A stretch of DNA of 64,000 bases from positions 310,001-374,000 of the forward strand of contig JAOCPU010000023.1 in assembly GCA_035772785.1 (NCBI GenBank), written 5' to 3'. This stretch comes from Phlebiopsis flavidoalba. Its lineage: Eukaryota > Basidiomycota > Agaricomycetes > Polyporales > Phanerochaetaceae. The position numbers and the translations under genes were made by a program. A model generated the notes under the pieces. That model saw nothing but the letters and a program-made list of their open reading frames with translations. It was not told where the DNA came from and made no database searches. Shown here piece by piece: positions 34,894 through 45,404 of the stretch (position 1 is the stretch's first letter; each line of letters starts with the position of its first letter).

Positions 34894-36179
34894 ATGCAGG
34901 TCCAAATCGAAGGCTCTCCCATCGAAGAACGAATACGCGTGGAATATGGCATGGGGATGTGGCGAAACCCGTTTGACCGTTAAAAGAAAACCGAGGAGTC
35001 GTCATAGATCGCTGTGGAACAAAGCGGCCCGGCCGGAAAGCACCTGGGTAGCAATAGAGATTCAGAATTGCTCGAGAGTAGGCCTACCAAGCCATGGATG
35101 CATGAAGCCCGGCCATATGCATCATCGCAAACGTAACATGCGAGGGGGCTCAGTGCGGAATCAAAGAGAGTGGAAGACCAAGTCGTGACGTCTCCTAGCG
35201 ACAACACGGATACGAGGGTATACATCCGCGGAGGAAATGCGGAAGTGGAAAGATATATGAGATTTTGATTGAAAGGAGCTTGAGCATAACGCTTATAAGA
35301 CAGGCCCGAGGTTTAGTCTATCCCAGGTAGTCATGTGTGAGCTACGACTCACTTCCTTAGAAAGTAAAATCGGAGCGGTATTAATAGTACGCAACTTCAC
35401 GTATAAAAGCTAGAAGACACATATCTCGTAAGGTTATACTTAAAACACTCGCGCTCATACGGAGGAGGAGTAGATGCTGGTGCGGTAGTGGAAGCACGAA
35501 AGTTGGAGACCCTCGCCCGTGGACAGTAGCGCGTAATGTATCCGGTTTACATGTATTTGGGGACCAATTTACTGCTACTTTTCTTGACCTGGCTATTGAT
35601 TATCGATTATTGCCGATGTACCGTCTAGCGAAGGAAATCTGGTTATATGCGCTGAGGTGGTGGCTTGAAAAGAGAAACAGTTCGGCAACCCCCGGTCCGA
35701 GGTGATCGACATGTACGCCGATAAGATAAACATTCTCCACATCTCGAACGCCTCTGATTACCATATATGGCAGAACACTGATAAGCAGTCATTTATGTCA
35801 TGACTGCTATCTGACGTCTGCAATCTGAGGAGACTCCCATATTTCTTGCTCAACAACCGCCATGGCTACAATCACGAGTCGCTGTGTTTGGTCATGCCGG
35901 ACTCCGACCTCGCTGTGGACACGGATCTCTATAAGGTATGGCCAACAGATCAATAAAGCAAAACTCATGACCTTACATAGAGACACAGGTTTACGATGCA
36001 GCAGGCGGTATTTGCGCATCACTTCCCAGAAGTACAAGCTTCGTACAGATTCACACATCGCGATAAAGACGTATACTTTACGCGTGGATGCTACGACTTA
36101 TTTGTAGAATCTATCAAACGTAGGCCTACCCTATCTACTCGATTCAATCCCTCACACGACATGCTCTAGACTTTGGGGA
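34894..36179. other. intergenic, AT-rich, no gene recognised
   Basis: Regulatory DNA upstream of the pectinesterase pair. A plus-strand TATAAAAG occurs at about 35403 without an identifiable gene after it. Frames at 35807-36107 overlap on both strands and lack domains. Confidence 0.45.
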
Positions 36180-37582
36180 CATAAGTCTCACGGAGTCCGA
36201 GCGCGCTTGGCTCGCGACGGGCGTGTCCATGACTTTACACCAGAATACATTGCGTACCGGTCGGCCCAAATATCGCTTCAAAACCATCCCAAGTCTCCGC
36301 GTGCTCGGCTTCCCATCCCAAGGACCCATCCGCGCCGGTCTCGCAGCACCAGCCTGTGTCACATCAACAGACCCCGAGCTTGGGCGGATCGAGATCGAGG
36401 CGCAGGGGACCATGGCACGAGACGATCCTATGGGAGGTGCCGCTCATGGCAAGCCCTGAGCGAGCGTATTCTTCACGACCGTTGGACCGCGACTCACACT
36501 GTGGACTTTTACGCGGGCCAGGAAGGTGCGTGCGCTCTGCTGCTGGAGCGGCGCGGGGCGCGCGGGCTCACGGGCGGCGGCGCACGCAGAGGCGGCGTAT
36601 GACAAGGCGACTTACGTGAACGGGTGCGAACCGTGAGCGTACTTCATCCAAAGAAAGAACGAAAACGAAGGGAGTGAAGCGGTGAGCGAGACACACAAAG
36701 GACAGAGGAGGGACGTACAGGGAAGTCCGCGAAGAGATAAAAAAAATGTAAAAAAAACCGTGAGGAGTGGTTCGTTTTGGAGGCGCAGGAAAGAGAAAGA
36801 GAAGGCACCAAGAGGAACATCCGAGGACCTCTTTGGTCGTTGCAACGAAGCACCACCACAACCAACACACCCAACAACAAAAAACAAGGTGGACAACGCA
36901 TAAGAGAGAGCACCAGAAAGAAAAAAAGGCGAAACTCATTGAAGGCGTATGGTGAGTGAAAATCCTAAAGCGTATCAGATTATCAGATGAGGAGGCGGCG
37001 CCAGAAGGCAGGTGGGGGATAAGGGAAGTGTTGGTAGGAACCAGCAATGTAACATCTCACTCCACTCGTTCTCCACAGTCAGCTCATGGCACGGCGATAG
37101 GTTCACCTCGCCCACGAAACACTCCATCACACCAGTCGGCAACAATCGCCCAGTACGCTGATCCATCGCTTCAGTTTGCTCGCAGCTGACGCACTTGACC
37201 TCAGCGAATGGTTCATTGGCCATCGGCGCATTGCGGCGGTGCTACGAGAACGCCAACGGCGTCGCTCTAGATCTTGTGGTTGGACCAACGTCTACCCCTC
37301 CTCGCTCCTTCTCGCGTTGACAGACAGCCTTCAGCTCCGAGGGAGGCCTTCTTCAAGGACTTTACCCGCGAGCGCGCGCAGAGAGACGTGGTTCGGTCTG
37401 CGTCAAGACTCGGGAGATCCGTTTGTCTACAGCGCCTAGGGCAAAAGAGGTGTACGAGAGCCTCGGGGTGGAGTACAGGAAAAGAAGACGATTATCTATG
37501 CTCTGATAGTCTTGATGTGAAGAAGGCGCTCAAGTTGAAGGAGCAAGCAAGGGGTCTGGGATTTTTGGGTACGTCGGCTTGA
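36180..37582 (+). CDS. hypothetical protein, frame-broken, strand partly uncertain
   Basis: Not identified. Ordered plus-strand peptides appear in sequence: LTESERAWLATGV (36190), HDFTPEYIAYRSAQISLQ (about 36230), STDPELGRIEIEAQGTMARD (about 36370), ALSERILHDRWTATHTVDFY (36452-36515), AEAAYDKATYVNGCEP (about 36590), then a Lys/Arg-rich stretch. Further on come YENANGVALDLVVGPTSTPP (about 37240), RAKEVYESLGVEYRKRRR and LDVKKALKLKEQARGLGFLG (37510-37570), ending at TGA 37580-37582. The first block recalls RNase-PH-type exosome subunits, but not enough to name it. At 37223-37060 the minus strand also reads well (EVKCVSCEQTEAMDQRTGRL), so two genes or an antisense gene may be present. Confidence 0.4.
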
Positions 37583-39204
37583 TTCGCGTTTTGTAATAGC
37601 TAGCTGAACGGGAAGTAACTAGCGAGCTTTGGCATCGGGACGTCATTGACGAATGACTTCCGTTCAATATCCAGCGGTGGTCAAGATAAGAGCAAAGCGT
37701 TGAACATGGTCATCAAACTGGCGAGCGTCGATGTGATAAACACTGCGTCAAAAATCAGCGACGATATAACTCAGCAAGGCGGTGCATGCGTGGTCCGATC
37801 GATGGTCCTGAGTCACGAATAGGAGGTGCTGACCAAGCGTTTACCTCCCTGCAGAACACTGGCGATTTCGGACACCGCAAAGGAAATCTAGCTCGTCAAG
37901 GGTATCTTTTGGGATTGAAGCATAGACTAGGACCAGAAGCAACATAAATGTACAACACGCACGCGCATTCTCTCTATAGGAGATAATAGATGAAAAGATG
38001 GAATATGATTCCCAGCCCTCTACTAGAACACCCTTGCTTTGTCGATTCTCGGGTGGCGGTTGGATGCCGTGACGGAAGAAGGCCGTGACTCTATTCAATT
38101 TAATTTGTCCACTTTGCTATGGTGTCAGGAGTTGGGCTGGTATCAACATCTACAGGCTTGCTAGGTTTCGCGAGTTCTTCTTTTTGAGACAGGGTGCTCC
38201 CTGGCTAAAAGCGGGAATCATCAACCCTCGACGATTTATCTTGACAGAAGTTCGTTGACTATAATCTCTATGGTTCGAGCATATCGATAGTCTTCTGGGT
38301 ACGTTTGCCGTTTCGCCATGCAAACCCTCACCTGCTGTTTTCGTCAACAAGACCACCATAGAACAGACAACGACATGACGGCGCTTCGACACTCTCGCGG
38401 AGCGCGAACAAGGTGTCAGCATGTTGGATATATCGCCCACCGGGTCACCGCTGCTAGAAGTCCAGAAGTTTCAACCCGTCCCTGGCACGTGTATGAAATT
38501 GCGTATCGATTCCCGCACATCGTTAATTTGTCGGTAATGCGCCGCGGAGCATACCCCTGTACAGCTGCAAACTGGCATCGGCTCAAGAGAGTAGAATGGG
38601 CCTGAGACAACGCAGAGCCCTCGTATAGATTACTCCATAGATGTCCGCAGTATACAACACATTATTCACATCAATAAGCAAACTAGACAAAATCTGGTGG
38701 AAAATGAGAGTAGTCGTAGGATGACGACCGGTGTGCGACGTACGTTGGGAGGGGTCGTGAGAATAGTAAGATATCCAGTGTGGCGACGACAAAAACTCTA
38801 TCAATTGCTCAGTTCGAGACTCTTGTTGGGGTCATGCATTGCACTATTTAGTGTTGTTAGTGTTTGAAACTGAGAAGCAAAGGAGGTCACTTTACGGACA
38901 GGGGCAGCGGCCAACTCCTATAGTGCTCTCCTTGGGTTGGCGGTTCTAATTGTCGGTTAGTAGTGGTTGTAGGTTTCCATTGCACTCCTGAATACCTGAT
39001 TCTGACGAAGGTGAACGTTGCCAGCGTTCAGTTTCTCTCCGTGTGCGTTTGCTATTATATGACCGGGGGGAATAAGTTGTTCGTCTCGCCCGCGCTGATA
39101 GATGGTCGCGTGTTATCGTATTGCCACCCGCGGTTTATTTTCCTCTTGGTTTTGCCAAGTAGCTAGCGCACCCACAGGGACCGAGCAATAGGCGTCTCAC
39201 ATCA
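37583..39204. other. unassigned stretch
   Basis: Short frames only. A minus-strand frame at 37841-38098 contains a hydrophobic segment, but no neighbouring exon supports it. Confidence 0.4.
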
Positions 39205-39805
39205 TTATTCTCCTTCGTAGAAGGGGATGGCGGCCATGAAGACCCCTGATTCCTTGCAATCGCACTCGTAGCGACTAATACCGGGACTCTGTCGTATGCG
39301 ATAGGTGGCTCCGGCTTGCATGTGCTCTAACGGACGGTTTTCGACACAGAAGACGAGGCTCTGAGGAGGCATTGCTCTTGCCCTTGTTGTGGTGCACCGT
39401 ACCGCCGAGCAGCGCCGCCTACGATAGCGTGGGCGATCGCAACGACGGCAAATACGACGCCGAATATGATAAACTTCTTTGTTCGCCACCAGTAGGCAGC
39501 GCTCGATCGCCGGTGGGTGGGGTAAAGGATTCAGAGTGGGAGGTGCTTCTTTCGACACACGCCTGCCTCAGCGTGTCCATGATTTGAGGCGAGTACAGGG
39601 TGCATGAGTCTCCGGACTTGTGCTGCCCGCCTTTGCGCCGCGTTCTCGTCAAAGAGGTCGACATTGTATCCTTCCTGTGCGCCTAGATCAGCCGCGGGTC
39701 CTGGCACCATAGCGACGCCGGGCACTGACCTGCTTTCGCCTCGAGCGCGTCGGGGCGGGGCGCGGCGGCCAAAGCAGCCGTTTTCGTCGTGGCTTATCCT
39801 GACAT
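39205..39805 (-). CDS. small single-pass membrane protein, hypothetical
   Basis: I do not recognise the family. The ATG at 39805 sits in CACCATG context and reads MSG, then ATTKTAALAAAPRPDALEAK after an in-frame stop. A 55-bp GT...AG intron follows, then EGYNVDLFDENAAQRRAAQ (about 39670), Pro-rich sequence, and TKKFIIFGVVFAVVAIAHAI (about 39485-39430), a strong transmembrane helix preceded by basic residues. After the helix comes a Gln/Ser-rich linker. The frame then ends with ECDCKESGVFMAAIPFYEGE and the stop at 39205. The layout (disordered cytosolic part, helix, short C-terminal domain with a Cys pair) suggests a type II membrane protein. Function unknown. Confidence 0.5.
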
Positions 39806-41624
39806 GGTGGTGGGAGGAGGAAGAGACAGCACATACTAACGGTCCTGCGTTAGGGTTCGGGGGGAGAGGCAGAGCGACGACAGGGGATGCACAGCGGATG
39901 CAGCAGCCAGAGGTACAGTTGTCCAGCGTCCTCTCGCTAGCGGACATGAGGGCGTGACAAAATCCAAGGCGGCTGCTTTCCTATTTTGGCCCTCATATTT
40001 TATCGGGTCAGGGGTAATATCCGCCGGCGCTTGACTCATTAGCGCTATAACGTCTCGTTGGCTTGGGGGATACGTTTATGCGATGATTCAAGGTGCATAA
40101 GGCACTGCAAGCCACATGATAAGGTGCACTGAAGCTGGTAAGTGAGGACTCCCCATGCGGAGGATTCATAGCTCATAGTGGGATTTGCCAAATTTTTGTA
40201 ATATTTTTCCTCTTTTTATTAACTTTGATCTACGATCTCTGACGTTTTCAATTGGTATCCGACAATCAAGTGGAAAGATCCACAGTGGCTGTTTGTTGGT
40301 AAGATCGTGTCTCAATGTTTTGTACCATCCCTGGCAAGATTTTGACGATTTGGTAGAGTATTTTATCTTCTGTCTTGTAGCATAGTCTGTACACTATGGC
40401 CTCTTCCGCTCCTGCTAACCAGGAGGTGGGTAATCTCAGTAACGAACGGACCAAGTCTCCCAGACTTTTTAATTTTTCCACTGTCAGTCCTTGGGTCTAT
40501 TAATGTTTTGCGGTCAATATGCGGCTCAGCTTGCTTTGGCTGTATGGGCTCGCCGAAGACACACCTGCCCGCGTGGCTCCTAATTAATTGGCTCCTGCTC
40601 ACGACGGGCGGCTGCTCAGTTACGTAGGACCGCAGTGTTATGTGCGAGCTCGAGTCAGATACTCGAGACAAGGCTCCTCATCGCGCGCGCACTGGCGCCT
40701 AGCTGCCGATACCTCGCGATTTATGTGACTATGGGGGGTAGCGGCAAGGGGGGGGAAGGGGGGGGGGGGGGGGAGACAGGGGCAATCGGGAGTACGGGGA
40801 GAGGCGGGGGACCTATCGGCTGGGTAGAATTTTGTGCTACGTTTCCGTCGTCACTGCATTGGAGGGCCCCCCTGAAAGTGGTGGTCATTTGCAGACTTTA
40901 ACACCTGTTGGTTCAAATCACGGCAACACATGTTACAACAGCCTACACCCATCGTCGTGTCAAATCCTCTCACAGGGTTTAGAACCAGCGTGAAACCCGG
41001 CGCGATCTCTTTAATGAACCATATAATCCTCGCATTCTTGTCTATGGCTCAGTGTGCTTTGATCTTCTGACTCTTAAGAACATTGTGGAGGAGAGAGAGA
41101 GCAATATGTACCAGGGGTTTCGTTGCGAGTGGTTGTTCTAATTTCAAAAAAGGATATCCCATACACAGATTTGTATATGTGACTGAATTTATCTCAGGTG
41201 CAGTGAACGATTACCCTGTCATGCATGCTAGAACCTGGGGAGCCTCTCGAGGGCACCCTCCGGGGTGACCGTGACTCCCCGCAGCTACGTGACCGTCACA
41301 CTGATCGCGCGCCGTGCTTTGAAGTAACGACGTGACTGTACGCGTATTTTACTGCCGACCACGACATTGACAGACCGTCAGGGTGTTTGCGCGCAGCGCG
41401 CAGAATACACTGGCATGTGCTAGCATCACTTGCGCGTGGGATAGTCTGCGCGCGTTTTGCGTCTGCATACTGATATATATGTTCTATCGCGTGTCTGTGC
41501 AGGGCTGTCCTGGATCCCTCTCGTCCACGGTCCGACCAGTCCTGACCTTCGAAGTATAGGTACGATCGTTGTCTAGGACACGCCTCTTACACGCGATTCT
41601 GACACAAATTCTGCAATATTCAGG
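39806..41624. other. intergenic, no gene recognised
   Basis: A 102-residue minus frame at 40363-40671 has no domain. A G-rich tract lies at 40748-40773. Around 41265-41310 gtgac and gtcac words recur, reminiscent of the MITE subterminal words, but without paired termini. Confidence 0.4.
40748..40773. repeat. poly-G tract
   Basis: G8, AA, G16. Confidence 0.9.
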
Positions 41625-42481
41625 ATGGCTGATGACAACCCCGCTGTGGGTATAAGGGGGCGGCTACGGTGAGAAATCCTCAACGGCTATGCTAAACTGG
41701 AACGCGATGGCACAGCGCCCATCGTGGAGGAGGTTATTCCCAAACCCATGCGATACAGTACGTGTCTTTTGAGTTGTGAAGAGGTCCTGGCTGACGCAGA
41801 CTACGTGTCGCGCAGGCGACATACAACCGCTTCCGTCGACTGCTTAAGCAAGCAGCCGCTCACGACCCTCTGTACATCTACCTAACTGACACTCCGGTAC
41901 GTGCCGTTGTTGCCAACCCCGCTCGTTACCGTCCCCACTGACCTTCGCGTCTGGCTATCCCAGGATGGACGGAAGAATTCGAGACTCTGGCAAACGGGCT
42001 GGCTGAGTCATCGTTGCGCTTTCTCTCATCTTGAATGTGTTGCACCGGAAGGGGACGTGGACGGTGCGCCACGGAGAGTCCCTTGTTACTATGTTTGTAG
42101 CATCGTTTTTTCCGTTGCTGGTTCATATAATACTGATATTTCTTTGGCAACTTGTCTCAGAGAGGACGCGCAGAAACCCACCCTCCGCACCTCAAATTTG
42201 TCGACAATCGTCATCACACGTATCATGCAAGCCATTGATATTCTTATTAAGTCAGCTGAGCAAAAGAAGGTAGGTTCTCTCTGATGTTGCTACTCCAGAT
42301 ACATAATGGAAACGCTGAAAATGTTCGTTTGAAGCGCAGACAAAGAGTTCGGGACAGAAATGGACAACAGTCGGTGAAAGAAACCCTCGGCTCGCAGCGC
42401 GCGCACAAGAGATGATATCGAAGTCGACCAGTTTGGCGACACGTCCAGACAGACAAGGAAGGGGTTATGCCTCGGCTCTAG
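41625..42481 (+). CDS. hypothetical intron-rich protein
   Basis: Not recognised, but the gene structure is convincing. The ATG at 41625 reads MADDNPAVGIRGRLR, then across one in-frame TGA (in the same frame) EILNGYAKLERDGTAPIVEE and VIPKPMRY. A donor gtacgtg follows. The next exon opens after a cag near 41815 with ATYNRFRRLLKQAAAHDPLY and IYLTDTP, then donor gtacgtg. The third exon after a cag near 41963 reads WTEEFETLANGLAESSLRFL. A fourth gives EDAQKPTLRTSNLSTIVITR and IMQAIDILIKSAEQKK (42165-42270) before donor gtaggt. A charged tail may follow to about 42480. Helical, charged composition suggests a soluble intracellular protein. The single TGA fits a substitution or sequencing error. Confidence 0.6.
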
Positions 42482-43019
42482 TGAGTCGTGCAACGGATGA
42501 AGTATGTATGCTATTTATCTTGTGCCTGTCGCCCGGATTGTGAGGTTTGCGGCCATACTCATGAAGAAATGTTCAGCGCGGATAGGGTGCTCATGTTCGT
42601 GCATCGGTGCTACCTTTCGATTCCAGCAATACCTTGGAAACCGCGGGTTCTACGGCTCGCTTTTGGTTTTCAGGTCGTTCGCAGCTATGAGGTTGGCGCA
42701 GATAACCCTTCGTGGGATGGCAAGCCTATCATACTTGATCTGTAAGTCCTCACATCATCAGAGCGACTTACGCGTGAGAACAATGCTAAGTCCACGCAGA
42801 TGGTAAGGGAGCCGAACGAGAAGGGCATTTATGCTGTCATCAACCAACGAGCTACGTCTTATTCTCATTGCTGTTGGTATTCAACAACAAGAGCTTCTGT
42901 TGCAAGCTAACCTCGATTGACGATAGATCGTACGCAGGCATGTACCTTAGACAGACAAAAGAATTTACAATTCCCCAGCTCATCCAATCCCGATATTGCC
43001 CATCTTTTGAGCCTTATCC
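42482..43019 (+). other. fragment of an unidentified repeated protein family
   Basis: The plus strand reads, in two frames, YLGNRGFYGSLLVF (about 42625) and VGADNPSWDGKPIILDL (42690-42743), followed at once by a consensus donor gtaagt. Similar exons occur at 56.7-57.0 kb and 58.5 kb on the minus strand. An apparent following exon starts after a cag near 42800 (VREPNEKGIYAVI). The rest of the gene could not be found. From 42900 to 43019 nothing else is seen. Confidence 0.35.
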
Positions 43020-45144
43020 TTAAATCTTCTTCAGCCAGACTTCAGCTGTCTCCTCTGCGCTTACCCGCCTCTTCTCACAGCATTCGTCGTTTCCCCCGAC
43101 CAAACCATTCAAGGCCAACCCTAGGACCCCTCGCCTCGCCGTCGCGCACCAAGAACTCCGCGACTTCCGTACCGCCCGTCTCGCCCATCTTGAACGCCGA
43201 CTTGTCCCGTCCGTATCCGTCAGGGAAGAGGAATGCGCCCTCGAGTGCAAACGTATCCCCGGAAGTATGCACAAAGCGCAGGTGAGAGATCCAGGAGCGA
43301 GTCGACGGACGCATACAGCTCGGTGCGCGAGGTGTCGGAGACGTTGTGGAACGGCGCGAACCACCCAGCGTGGACGCACTGGCTGCACGGTGCACTCCAT
43401 TGATGGGGTTGGTGTCGGGCGCACAAAGCGTAAACGTGCCGTAGCCCGCGTCGTGGTAGTGCCCTGCGTAGGCGGTTTATCGGCAGGCTAGGCTGGTGTC
43501 CTCGTCAGAGGACGCGCTGTTGAGCGCCGTAGTGGACTGTGATTCAGAGCTGACTTGTAGGGTCAGCTTGGCGAGGCGGTCGGATTCTTTACGGGGTAGG
43601 CTGAGGTAGTCCTCGATGATGCGGTATATAACGGAGAGCTCCTGCTGGTGCTTTGCTGCACCATTCGCCAGCACAACGACACCTAGCTTGTGTCGTAAAG
43701 GGCCAAGAATATTACTTCCGTGGAGAATCCCGGGATCGCTCCACCGTGTTCTAAGGTCTGCTGGGGATCAACTCTAAGGTGCAAGTCAAACGATTCAGCG
43801 GCTTACTTCATGCCCTTGATAGATCTTGTGCTGCCAGCCGAGGCCATAGCTGGCAGGCGAGCGAAAAGTATGACTGGGACGTCCGTCCAGAGACAATCGA
43901 GTGGAGGGTAGTAACTTCTGTGTATGTTGAATTGGGAATAACCGTCTTGTTCGTAACCGGGTCGACGCCTTCTATTCACCTTTCAACAACATTCGGATCC
44001 ACTTGGTCTATAACAGCTATTTGTTGATTCACTGCATGAATACATCATGGCCCGAACTCACCATATCCTCCGCGGTAGAGATTATTCCTCCTTGACCCGC
44101 GTTAAGATCGACCATGTCGTCGTGTAAACCAGAAGGGGATGAGCCTTCCATCGCTGTGCCATCCCTCGGAGCGTTTACCAGACTCCAAAGCCTTGTTCGG
44201 ACTGAATGTCGTTGAGGTCATATTGAGCGGGCCAAAAATCCGCTCCTGTGCATAATCCACGTATTGGATCCCTGAGTACGTTGACACCAGGTGCGCGCCG
44301 AGTACGAACATCTAATTACGTGCCAATATAATTCAGCGTGAGAAGCGAAGCTGGCTGCGCCGCAGATACTTGCCTGGTTGTTGTAGTGCCAGCGCTGGCG
44401 AAGTTCGAAGGCGGGCCTAAGGTGTTGCATGCGATGCAATACGTCGAGAGGCTTGTCAGCGGGTTTGTAGGAGAAGTCATGTCTGGATCATGCGCTCTGC
44501 TAAGTCAGATTTCCCGGCAGAAATCATTTGAATGCCCACCTCGGGAGTCCGGTCTGGGTGTGAGAACAAGTCCAGCAGGGTCGCCTTCTCGGTTGCCCAT
44601 TCATCCATGAGTCTCCAGTCGTCAGGAAGAAGGTCGGTAACTCTGGTGTGCCAGTCTAGTTTCTGCACGCCCGAAGGTAGAGACGTTTTTTACGTTACGC
44701 CCGTGGGCGAAGTCATCGATGAGCACCCCGACAGAAGCTGTCAGAAAAGCCTTGGAGCAAGACGCAATCACAAAACGGGTCTACGGGATACTGTGTAAGC
44801 TATCTTCGTGTCAAAAGTAAAATAAAAAACCCTCACATCTGTAGTCATACGGTCCCCCTTGCTCGCTCCTGAGGCCCAGACTGGCGAGCTCTACGGAGTT
44901 ATCGGGGTGCACGACACCGATGCTTAAACCCTGGATCTTCGCGCTCCGCATAAGCTGCTGAGCAAGGGATTTTTACAGCAATAGTTATAGCTTCGCGCTG
45001 TCCAGGCGTCGGTAATGGTTTACTAGGCCAAGGCGGATAAGTGGCGGTCGCTTGAGCTTCATCGACCTTCACGTCGTCTAGGACATGCTGCTGGGCGATC
45101 ACGACGCCCGCGAGCAGCAGATATGCGACGAGGACCTTCAACAT
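43020..45144 (-). CDS. secreted serine beta-lactamase-like hydrolase (class C / transpeptidase fold)
   Basis: Belongs to the penicillin-recognising serine hydrolase superfamily, which in fungi includes esterases of unknown substrate. The start at 45144 reads MLKVLVAYLLLAGVVIAQQ, a good signal peptide; an ATG 15 bases upstream is also in frame. The nucleophile motif SxxK is seen as IASCSKAFLTASVGVLIDD (about 44770-44710). The second motif YxN lies in FELRQRWHYNNQ (about 44400-44370). Also visible are DWRLMDEWATEKATLLDLFS, LVSTYSG, ERIFGPLNMTSTTFSPNKAL and IPFWFT. The C-terminal domain gives HQQELSVIYRIIEDYL (about 43650), DTFALEGAFLFPDGYGRDKS and LALNGLVG, ending AEETAEVWLKKI and a stop at 43020. 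Several introns and frame shifts occur. Catalytic residues are present. Fungal beta-lactamase-fold enzymes need not hydrolyse antibiotics. Confidence 0.8.
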
Positions 45145-45404
45145 GGTGGCTGCGGTCAATGAGGGTTGCCGAAGAGTCTCATGCTCTCAACAATGACTAC
45201 ATGTGGGTCGAGATTCACGGCTTACGCTAGCAAACACACTAAATGACGATCTTGGATGCCCTGCCTAATCTAAACGCTCGGAAGAAGCCGTGATAAACGG
45301 TCATGTGATCGCTCCTGGATTAATCTTGCCCCCATTTCGCGGTTCAAAACACCACCGCGACCAAGAGTCGTCTTCCACAACGATTTCATTTCAATTCTCT
45401 CATT
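45145..45404. promoter_or_regulatory. short shared promoter between the beta-lactamase-like gene and INCENP
   Basis: Only 260 bp separate the two divergent start codons. No clear TATA box is seen on either side. Confidence 0.5.

Noticed and set aside
36180..36520. RNase-PH-type exosome subunit (Rrp42/Rrp45)
   Set aside because: The opening LTESERAWLATGV and a following DGR are suggestive, but the conserved core does not continue.
41262..41310. second copy of the MITE
   Set aside because: Shares gtgaccgtgac-like words with the MITE's subterminal region but lacks the CTGTAGTGACC terminus and any paired end.
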